Shown here in pieces: positions 50,601 to 59,000 of a DNA stretch of 64,000 nucleotides. Position numbers and translations under genes: made by a program. The notes beneath the pieces were generated by a model. The model was not told the origin of the DNA and ran no database searches. It saw only the letters and a program-made list of their open reading frames with translations. The DNA comes from Ciona savignyi (taxonomy: Eukaryota > Chordata > Ascidiacea > Phlebobranchia > Cionidae). Each line of letters begins with the position of its first letter. The stretch's first letter is position 1. The stretch covers positions 2,205,561-2,269,560 of the forward strand of contig CH002567.1 in NCBI GenBank assembly GCA_000149265.1, read 5' to 3'.

Positions 50601-53600
50601 TATTTAAAAAAATACAGTTTTGGTTTTTCAACTCACAGGGGAATTTCCCTGGGTATATTACCCAAAATTTTGGTTTCCGCATATCTAGACCATGTTGTCT
50701 AACAAATGACAAAGTTTAATTGCAATTTTAATGCTTATTCTGTTAGATGTCGGGCCACAAGCCATGCCTGTCACAATCATGATTTGAGAACAAAATCTTA
50801 TTTTTTAGGGTATTTGCCTGGGTATTTTTTTAAATTCTTTTATGTGTTTTATCAGTGGCTAGTGCACTTATATTTTATCAAATCTAATTAAAATTTGGAG
50901 CAGCCGTTTAAGCGTTATGCGCAAAAAAATCAAATTTTTTTAAAAAATTCCATTTTGGTTATTTACCTCCCAGGGGAATTCCCCTGGGTATATTACCCAA
51001 AAGTTTGTTTTTTTGCATATCTAGGACATATTGTCTAACAAATGACAAAGTTTTATTGCGATTCCATTACTTTTTCTAGTATATGTTGGGGCCACAAGCC
51101 ATGCCTGTCACAATCATGATTTAAAACAAAATCTTATTTTTTAGGGTATTTCCCTAGGTAAATTTTTTAATTATTTCAAGTGTTATATCAGTGGTTAATG
51201 CACTTACATTTCACCAAATTTAAACAAAGAGAGAGAAGCTGTTCAAGCGCTATGCCTCAAAAAGCAAAATTTTTATTAAAAAATACTGTTTTGGTTTTTA
51301 ACGTCCCAGGGGAATTCCCCTAGATTTATTACCCGAAATTTTGGCTTCTGCATATCTAAACTACGTGGTCTAACAAATTACCGAGTTTCATTAGGATTCC
51401 ATTACCCTTTCTGGTAGGTATTGGGTCCACAAGCAATGCCTGTCAAGCGTTTGACGAAAAAAAAAAAAACGGACAAAAACAATATGTGTCCCATTTTTCC
51501 AAATGGGACCCATATCATAATTGGTGTATTTGAATGTGAAATACAGTGATTGATGTGTGAATCACAATAGCTGTAAAAGAATCAGTAATTTGAATCTTTT
51601 AGGTAAATATAAAATCTGTATGCCATTATAAAAAGCTAATTTTCCATTAGTCAGGTAGCAATCCCTCATTTAAAAAAATAAAACATTTTGTTTCTTTTTT
51701 ATACATTGTAAAAATACAAAGTTTAACTAAGTACAATTAATTGTTTCCTTTTTGTAGCTGGTAAGAATTGAAAGTTTTGTTGATTACCTTAGATGAAACA
51801 CCCATTTAAACATCAATCATTTTACAGGTGTTCAAAGTAACGATTCCTGTAACATGTTATTAACCGGTCCAAGTGGTTATTCTTCACCATACTTTAGTTC
51901 ACCAAGCGTCAATACAACTACAACCGTACATAACCTGGATTGCTACTACAGAATTAACGCCCAAAGTAAAGCAAACATTATAAAAGTGACTTTCAGGCCT
52001 TTTGAATTAGAAAAGCACCCCAGATGCAAGTAAGATAATTAACCGAAAGTTATTACTGCACATTCAATTTTTTTTGTTTCAGTTTTGATTATGTTGCTGT
52101 GTATGAAGGATCGACCACTAGATCCCGTTTGATCGGGAAATATTGTGGAACAAATTCTTCCTTCACCGTTACAGGTCGTGGCCAGTACATGTATATGCAT
52201 TACCATACAGACTCCTCAGTACCATCAGCAGGATTCCGATTTAGATATTACATCAGACGTAAGTGCTAAATTCGAATTTTAGTAGTTTTTTTTTAAAATG
52301 ATTGTTTTAAGACTGCTTAACCAGGCCAATATGTTGCCAGCTTCAAGAACGGTGTCATGTGACCAACTTTCTATTGGAGGCGGGCCAGGTTCCGGGTTTA
52401 TTACATCACCCAATCACCCCAGCAATTACCCACATAATTCTGACTGTAGGTATCGAATAAATGCTGGTAGCACATCCAGAACCATCACCTTAAGCTTTAC
52501 TTCATTCAACTTGGAACGTCACTCCTATTGCAAGTATGTTTCTCTTTTGTTACTTCCTGTGCATTGAAATATTACTAACTCTACTTATTTCAGATTTGAC
52601 TATGTTGATATTAGAGTTGGCTTCAAGGGAGATTTTGCCATACCAGTTAGAAGATACTGCGGCTCAAGCACTCCAGCTCCAATTACTATTACCGGTCAAC
52701 AGTATGTTTATATTCAGTTCTTTACGGATATCAGTGTATCAAGATCAGGTTTCAGATTGCAGTACACTATATCAGGTAAGGGTATTGATTTAAATCTACT
52801 GTGATGATGCAAATGTATAGGACCTTTGTTTTACTAAGATATCCCACCTATTTGTAGGATCAAGTGAATGTGATCAGCTAAATCTTGGCGGAGAACCTGG
52901 TAGTACAGGCTTGATTAAGTCACCGAATTATCCGAATGAATATCCTAAAAACATCGAATGCAAATATAGAATATCAAGTTCCTCTTCTTCCAATATGATC
53001 TCTCTTAGCTTTCTTGCATTCAACCTGGAACCAAATATTCAATGCCGGTATAGTATAGGATATTCATATTTTACCTACTTGTATACAAAAATGTAAGAGC
53101 AATTGTCTGAACCTTCTGAATATGTAATGGGCAATACCACACAGGTAATCTTCAGGCTATCCCACACACACTGTCAGGTTACTGGAACTGTTGCAGTGTG
53201 TCTGCTAAGTGCCCAGCTAAAAAACAAACCATCTTCCCAGCAATTACTAACATAGCATTGACCTACTAATAAAATGTTTTCTAAATTATTTTTCTTTGTC
53301 GCGTTAGGTTTGACTATTTGCAAGTGTTTGTTGGCCGTAATACAACATCGGGTTCTGTTGGCAAATATTGTGGCACAACTACACCTAGTAGCATAACAAG
53401 AAGAACTCGTTATATTTCAATGAAATTCAAGACAGATGGATCTGTTACTCGCAGCGGCTTTAATGTTCGATACTCGATATCAGGTATTAGGGATAAAATT
53501 AATCATTTTATTGTCTTTTATACTTGTTGAATCTTAAATTACAAAGTAAATTGGCTGTTATCGAACTTATATGTTTCCATATCCAGGTTCACGTTACGCT

Positions 53601-54259
53601 ATGGCTGGAACAATAACGTCCCCCAGCTATCCTGCAAATTATCCCAACAACGCTGAAAATAACTATGTGATCAAACCACCAGGCTCACATAGAATAAGAC
53701 TTACATTTACCAACTTCAAGTAATTATTTTTCATAATTGGGCTGTAACAATGTATGTTTAGGTCAGGAATGTATATTTAATTTAAAAGGCTGTAGGGATG
53801 TCGGTAAGATTGGTGGCTGGCAGTCGTGTTCTTGGCAAGCCACTTAGCAGACATTGCTTTAACCCTAGATTAATGCTAAATTAAAATTGAAGAAACGTCC
53901 CAAGCATGAATAAAACATCGCAATAATGCTGGTATCCAGATGGTGGCCAGGGGGTTATTTTTACCAATAGCTTTGTAATACCTCTCCCATGTTTTTCTGT
54001 TCACAGGTATAAAACATAAATATATCCTAATCTAACATAAACTATCTTTAACAGTTTGGAAGGCAGTGAACCGAGTTGCAGATTTGACAGCGTTGTCATT
54101 AAACGTGGCACTAAATTTGGAGCTCAGTTGGACAAATTCTGCGGTTCCAAATCCAGATTTACAAGAATCTATGCAGCAAAACAATTGACCTTGATGTTTA
54201 AGACTGATCGAAGTGTTGTTCGTTCTGGATTTAGATGTGAATACTCAAGACACTCTTAA
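35604..54259 (+). CDS. CLCA-type metalloprotease/VWA protein extended by Sushi and six CUB domains, 32 exons
   Basis: CLCA proteins are secreted, self-cleaving metalloproteases; the VWA domain of CLCA1 stabilises the TMEM16A chloride channel. Exons: 35604-35759, 35815-35952, 36165-36312, 36552-36666, 36977-37151, 41466-41717, 42008-42229, 42453-42566, 42647-42826, 43557-43674, 44137-44276, 44780-44938, 45022-45130, 45258-45337, 45813-45900, 45960-46071, 46367-46509, 47099-47264, 47458-47555, 47789-48001, 48221-48413, 48473-48648, 48726-48918, 48979-49160, 51828-52029, 52083-52258, 52341-52533, 52594-52775, 52858-53047, 53308-53483, 53587-53719, 54055-54259; 1,708 aa, phases agree. Residues 1-18 are a signal peptide. 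HEWAH (153-157) lies in [14 protein letters not shown]. The VWA MIDAS is complete (D321-S323-S325, T391, D421). A beta-rich Asp/Gly motif and an FN3-like segment lead to Sushi (905-975) and six CUBs (976-1708). No C-terminal membrane helix is seen. CUB6 lacks the first Cys pair. Confidence 0.9.
37439..37575 (-). repeat. tRNA-derived SINE fragment (CLCA intron 5)
   Basis: Tail end AGGATAGGATATTCATTTTT, then GTGAATGGGAATACGCAG and TATTGCAGTGTGTTGTGTAT. The head is missing. Confidence 0.7.
37719..38635. mobile_element. Non-autonomous hAT (Charlie-type) element with target duplications, host of a nested insertion
   Basis: The element runs 37727-38627 (901 bp including the insert). Its terminal repeats are CAGTGGTTCCCAACC and its exact reverse complement GGTTGGGAACCACTG, the classic Charlie/MER5-like hAT end. 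The target duplications ATTTAGGG (37719-37726 and 38628-38635) match exactly. It carries no transposase frame. It interrupts a copy of the ~335-bp repeat. Confidence 0.92.
37997..38303. mobile_element. Small hAT MITE nested inside the 37727-38627 element
   Basis: The element runs 38005-38295 (291 bp), with ends CAGACCCGGTGCTAGG and, read inward from the right, CAGGGCCGGTTTTAG. The 8-bp target duplications CATATCGT (37997-38004 and 38296-38303) are identical. It is younger than the element it sits in. Confidence 0.85.
39300..40860 (-). mobile_element. Gypsy-like LTR retroelement fossil (gag region with LTR-like pieces)
   Basis: The minus strand between about 39955 and 40690 resembles a Gypsy-family gag. 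A capsid-like region is followed by a CCHC zinc knuckle ([14 protein letters not shown]). LTR-end-like segments ending in GTTGAACACTA lie near 39350-39400 (plus) and 40765-40830 (minus), so they face opposite ways. A primer-binding-like TGGTGTCAGAAGTGAG adjoins the second. No pol is seen. The copy is a broken partial fossil of moderate age in CLCA intron 5. Confidence 0.7.
42850..42970 (-). repeat. Degenerate SINE tail (CLCA intron 9)
   Basis: TTTTATCCCTGTAAATGGGA, TCAAGTTACCAGGTCCATTG and GGTGTGTTGTAGAATG follow the order of the SINE consensus read backwards. Strongly decayed. Confidence 0.45.
43741..44040 (-). repeat. tRNA-derived SINE, near full length (CLCA intron 10)
   Basis: One of the best copies. 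On the plus strand it starts with the tail repeat (GGATA)n, then CATGTTTATCCCGTGAATGG, CGTCGGGTTACCAGAGCTAT, TAGAACCCATTTATCCGCGG and GTGCCTTGCCCAACGACACA. It ends with the reversed B box (GCGACCAGTTTCGCACCTGC) and A box (TTAACCGTTAGACCAGCCGG). The element is about 300 bp. Confidence 0.88.
44429..44718 (+). repeat. tRNA-derived SINE, near full length (CLCA intron 11)
   Basis: Same family as 43741-44040 but in the other orientation, one intron later. A box region GACCAGTTAGTGGTGATTTA, B box AAGGCTCGAAACTGG, body GACCTTGGGCAAGGCACTTA, tail CACGGGGATAAACATGAATA with ATCC repeats. Confidence 0.88.
46575..46800 (+). repeat. Degenerate SINE (CLCA intron 17)
   Basis: Body words TGTGGCAAGGTCCTTATTGA, CCTGGACCCAGAAGATTAAT, ATACTGCAAAAACCC and the tail word AATGAATATCCC keep the SINE order. 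Confidence 0.6.
48221..49160 (+). repeat. First copy of the duplicated two-CUB cassette (CUB1-CUB2)
   Basis: Four exons and three introns. This segment matches 51828-52775 closely in exons and also in introns. The exon 22/26 pair shares long identical runs, and both intron copies read GTAAGTGCTAAATTCGAATT. Confidence 0.85.
49620..51520 (+). repeat. ~335-bp tandem repeat array, four to five units
   Basis: The word ATGCCTGT(T/C)ACAATCATG recurs at about 50100, 50767 and 51104, with a decayed version at 51437. Spacings are about 667 (two units, spanning the gap), 337 and 333. Each unit also has CAGGGGAATTCCCCTGGGTA-like and TTTTTAGGGTATTTCCCTAG-like palindromes. The same family appears at 22950-23170, 37225-39060 and 63480-64000. 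Confidence 0.8.
50390..50489. other. Assembly gap (100 N)
   Basis: Run of 100 unknown bases inside the tandem array, as expected where an assembler cannot bridge near-identical units. Confidence 0.95.
51828..52775 (+). repeat. Second copy of the duplicated two-CUB cassette (CUB3-CUB4)
   Basis: Same four-exon structure, same phases (1-2-1-2-1) and near-identical sequence to 48221-49160. The two middle introns are also clearly related. Confidence 0.85.
53795..54015 (+). repeat. Degenerate SINE (CLCA intron 31)
   Basis: GTTCTTGGCAAGCCACTTAG, GACATTGCTTTAACC, CATCGCAATAATGCTGGTAT and a tail TTCACAGGTATAAAACATAA follow the SINE order. Confidence 0.6.
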
Positions 54260-54445
54260 ATTCTTGGTTTGTCCGCAATTGTTTTTAAATATCTTTTTGG
54301 CAATTTGCATAGCTAAACATCCAACCTTAACACAGATTGAAACAAAACTGCTGGTAAAAGAGAAGACCACACATCACTTCTAATATAAACTGCTCTGCTT
54401 ATATATTATATATGTATATCAATGGTGAATATATGGTGTTCATGA

Positions 54446-54451
54446 AATAAA
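54446..54451 (+). terminator. Probable polyadenylation signal of the CLCA-CUB gene
   Basis: AATAAA 187 bases after the stop codon, followed by an A-rich run. Confidence 0.5.
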
Positions 54452-56032
54452 AAAACACATAGCAAAGCATGTACTTTTAGCATTTTGGTGCTGATAATCT
54501 TTGATAGTCAATAACTTGACTGGAAAGCGCTAATTATTTCATATTTAAAAAAATTGTAGACATAAGAGTAACCCATCTTAACCCCAAGAAAATCCAAAAT
54601 ATATATTATACATACACTACTATTGTATAAGCTGCCATATTAAAAAAATGCGGACACCCTATACCCATTTCCAATCCTTTTGCGAAAATCCCCAGAATTT
54701 AAACCCTACTCAAACCAGTAATCACTTTGATTTAACATCCCATATTATCAGAAGAAATTCATCCAATCTAGCTGAAATATTTAGGGGTTTCAATTTTAAC
54801 TAATATGTTTTCAATTTGCTGTAGAAAATTCAAGGCAAATCACTAAATATGCTCGCAACGAAGCATAGAATATAAAGCAGGTGGCCGTTTTTTTTAGTAT
54901 CAGCTCCATCATTCTTTGGTCTTTGCTATCCTATATCTCGAAAATGAATTGGTCAATTCACTTCAAATTGTTAATAAATTGGTAGAAATATAGGATAGGA
55001 GATTCATGTTTATCCCCATGAATGGGAAAACCAATGGGGGTTAACACACGGGCAATCGTCAGATCACCTCGCTCCCACCAGAGCTATTACAGTGTGTTGT
55101 ACATGATAGACACCTTTCTTTAATTTGGTAGAACCCATTAATCCTCTGGGTTCAAGCAATGTCCGTAAAGTGCCTTGCCCAAGGACACAACCGACTAGAA
55201 GAAAAACAGTCGCGCCGCTACACACTTAACCAGCCGGACCATATAAACAGGAATTAACTATTCTATGGAAGTGGAAATTTTACAGCTGTTAGCTTATATA
55301 TTATGGATGTGCAAGTGTGCATCTCGAAAAAGAAATTATATATGTATGCATCTTTATTTTAGGTTTTCTTTGATTCAAAGTGAACGAATATTGTTGTCAC
55401 TCCATTTATTTACTTTTTCGGTCATGGCCATTTTTGTGGTGCTATTTTTGACAAGAAAGAATTGTTCAATCAGGTTAAAAATTTAGGAATGCTGTTTGAC
55501 AAGATGATATGTGTAGGCTCTAGAAATATCAAATAACATAAAAGCTATTTTTCTTGACATTTTCTGTGTAGAAGTTGTAGGTGTATAAACTGGAAGAGTT
55601 CCTGCATGTTTTGTAACTTAATGCTGGAAATTTTGATCGAATGAGTGGCTATTCCAATGTTTGTTACAAAAAATATACTTCATGAAACTAAACCTCACAA
55701 CAAAAGCTGCTGAGTTTGTATCTTAATTTCAAAAACCACAGAAGGAAATCGGAAAGAACACATTTCTCTGTGGTAATTTATTGCATAGACTTTGTTTAAA
55801 CAAGCAACCGCTTTCTTTGTACGGGAAATCGGTGAAACTTCCTCATGTACTCTGTGAGGAACATCGATGTTGTTCGTTTCTCCGGATAATAAAGTGCAAT
55901 GAAAGGGTCGGCTGTTGATGGCCTTACTTCTGGCGCCCCTCGCCTGTGGCTTGCCTTTAAAATATGCAGGATTTGTTTAGCCTTTTAACAGGTTTAGAAA
56001 AACAAAAATCTCAGATCTTTTGAGGTTTTTGT
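54452..56032. other. Intergenic space between the CLCA-CUB gene and the 609-aa gene
   Basis: Apart from the SINE at 54990-55245 I see no supported gene. The 73-codon frame at 55265-55486 is hydrophobic only because the sequence is AT-rich, and it has no homology I know. Confidence 0.5.
54990..55245 (-). repeat. tRNA-derived SINE, near full length
   Basis: Starts with the tail ATAGGATAGGAGATTCATG, then CCCATGAATGGGAAAACCAA, TAGAACCCATTAATCCTCTG and GTGCCTTGCCCAAGGACACA, and ends ACTTAACCAGCCGGACC. The B box region is damaged. Confidence 0.85.
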
Positions 56033-56038
56033 TTTATT
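56033..56038 (-). terminator. Probable polyadenylation signal of the 609-aa gene
   Basis: AATAAA on the minus strand 12 bases past the stop codon, giving a very short 3' UTR if used. Confidence 0.4.
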
Positions 56039-56049
56039 ATGTATAAGTC

Positions 56050-59000
56050 CTATTTTCCTATAATCCTAATATTAAAATTTGAATACTGAAGTTCTGTTTC
56101 GTGAAATTTTAGAATACAGGGAACCATAGAACGGCCTCTAAACTGCATCTCTATGAGCTTACCATCCTTGTAGTGAAATCGGAGCTTATAAGCGGGATTG
56201 TTACCAGCATGAACTGAAGCATCTTCCTCTTCCAATCTCCAGTCATCTCCCTTGTTCAAGGGAAGGTTCCAGTGACCACTGGGAATGAATATTGCATTGC
56301 ATCATCTTATTTAATAGCTTGGTTGGTAAGTGTGCTGGCTATCAGCCAAAGGTTTGCGTGTCGTAAATGGTCACTGGCTGGTCGGTTTTGTCCTTGAACA
56401 AGGCACTTACTTAGCTGACAATGTTCGAATCCAATGGATTAATTAGTTGTATTAAAACTAAAAAAATTCCTTTATTAACCCTGCTTAAGCTTTTATGACC
56501 CGAAGTTGGGCGCGAGTTAATTTGACTATTACCTGTCTGATAGCACTTCTTGCGTTTTCCCTTTCACAAAGATAAAGCATAAATTAAAGAATAGTACCTT
56601 CCCAACGACACCACCGTTTTGTTCGCCCAGATTGGAGTTTCAGGGGGTTTGGTGGGGTGTGCCTTGAACTTACTAGATGACTCCATATCCATCTTAATTT
56701 TACCCCCTGGTTCAAACAAGGCTTGGAACTCTCGTTCCTCGATGTCATCGGCTTCCTTGATTATCCTGTTTATTTGTGGTCTATTTTATTGATTAATATT
56801 GATGTAGTTGGAATACATTGGTTGGTGGGTGTGTGTGCCCATTAATACACTGGTCATTGTCAGATTATATTTTACCTACAGTTGAACTGCTAAAACAATT
56901 GCAGTGTATTTTTAAATATGATATTACTTGTTACTGTGTAAATGTAGTATATTAAAAGAGGGTAACATTTATTTTAACAGCTTGCTTGCCTTGCCTAGAT
57001 ACAACTGCGCAAAATATGTTTAGTGTGAATATTAAACCAGTGTGGCAATAACCTCAGTCCCATCAACCAAACTCCCTAAACAAACGAAAATATTAGTCTG
57101 GAATAAAATGATTTTTTTAATGCCAGTTAAAATTTTACATATTATGTTCAAAATTATCTGTTTACCTATCTCTTTCTTTGCGTTTTAATTCCGATAATTG
57201 CTCTTCAAAACTGATCTTCTTGCATTTTTCCTCAGCTTCCGCTGGTGGTGGTGGGTCATCTACAGATTTAGTCATTGGTGAAGGCTTCTTTTCTGCCAAA
57301 GTTGCAACTTTGGGATGCTTTTCTAAAAAGTTTGCGGAATGAAGATACAGTATCCAGGCAACGTGTATCAATTTATTTTAAAACGAATTGCTGTACATAG
57401 AGGATAGTATATACGTTTTTATCCCCTCGAATTAGCATATGCAATTGGCGTTATCTCGCAGCCCCCGTTGTGTTACCAAAACTCGAATTAGCATATGCAA
57501 TTGGCGTTATCTCGCAGCCCCCGTTGTGTTACCAAAACTATGGCAGTGTGTTATGTATGATTAAGTGGGTAGTAAAGCTCTTCTGAGATCTTGCCAACAG
57601 GAACAAGCTTTCACATTTTAGTTGGTCAATGGGTGGATCTAATGGTACCAGATATAACGTGTGAAGAGAAAAATTCTTGTGTATTCCAGTTTGCTTACCT
57701 TCCTTTTCTATTTTATGTCGCGTTTCAACGTTTTTAGTTGTTTTGCATTTGTCTGCGTTATAATGGCAAGGATACCAGTTCTTATATTCATCACTGTAGC
57801 TGGAGTTCCATCCCTGTCTCTGCTTGAACCTAAGCAAAGTTAAGCAAATTGGTTGTCATCTATATCCTGGTGGATGGAGGAAAAGTGCTTTACCGGATTT
57901 AATCACAACATAACAGTAATATATCCCATTCATGGTATGGGGTTACTACTCCAATCACTCACTGTGATCGTTTTATAATCGCGACTATAAAGAAAAAAAT
58001 TCAACAACAATATTTCCTACTTACGTTTGAACACGCTCAGTATCTAGACTGCAACTTGCAAATTGCTTGTGGAAATCTGGACCACGATCCTCTCCCGGTC
58101 CTGAAAAGTTAAGCTTATTAAGTAGCAGTGTGACCGGCCATTTTTCAAAATATTTTCCCATGTTTTATTAGAGAGTAATTATGGATTTCAATAAATGTCA
58201 TTAAATAATATATTAGCTGAAAAAATACCAGAGAACGATTGATTATTAACCATGACGAGAAAAAAAATACCATGAACGTGGTCATAAACCCTAGAAAAAT
58301 TTTTGGGAAATAACTTTTTTTGCAACCGAAGGGTTTGGGTTTCAATTTCCATAGAGCATACTGTAGTATCCAGCACTCAATAGCCATGGTATCATATATT
58401 CCTTGCTGCAGAGACACAGCTGTTGTTTACAAACACTGAAAGACTTTGACAACCTAACTCAATAATGAATTTAGATCTCATGCTATAACCCCACAAAGTT
58501 GTTTTTACATCAAGGCAAAGTATGAAAAGTACGGAATTTCTATATACGAAACTCTTTAACCTGATAACACCACATGCTAACAGTAGCGATAATACAAACC
58601 CACCAAGCACTCCCCGATACATTTCCCTCAAGTTCTCTAAATCCTGGGGTGGGATGTTGTTATACAACTGAGTCAGATTCTCCTGTTCCATTGAATCAAC
58701 TGTGAATGGTTTCGTCCGTTTCCCTTCTCTGCTCAAGTGATTTCTATTTGAAGTTTTTGAAGTTCGTGTTGTGTCGGTTGTTTGTTGGTCGAATGGTTTC
58801 ATTTGGATGATAGATTCGCTGGTGAAAAATAATTGTTTAAAGAAAGAATAGTTTGCATTGTCATTGATGTTACATTTATACAAATGCAAATAAAACCAAA
58901 ATCACACACATAAAAGTATGGGTTCTTCTATATCAGTGTCAAGTTATTTCAACACATCAAGATCAATTGTTTATACACGTAATTTTGTTCTTATTCAAAT

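Larger units (their letters stand above)
49161..51827. other. Intron 24 of the CLCA-CUB gene, with repeat array and assembly gap
   Basis: This 2.7-kb intron separates the two CUB cassettes. It is mostly the ~335-bp dispersed/tandem repeat and contains a 100-N gap at 50390-50489. No CUB exon was found in it. Confidence 0.75.

Noticed and set aside
55265-55486. 73-codon frame with hydrophobic stretches
   Set aside because: AT-rich sequence gives Leu/Phe/Ile by chance; no splice sites, homology or clear start context.
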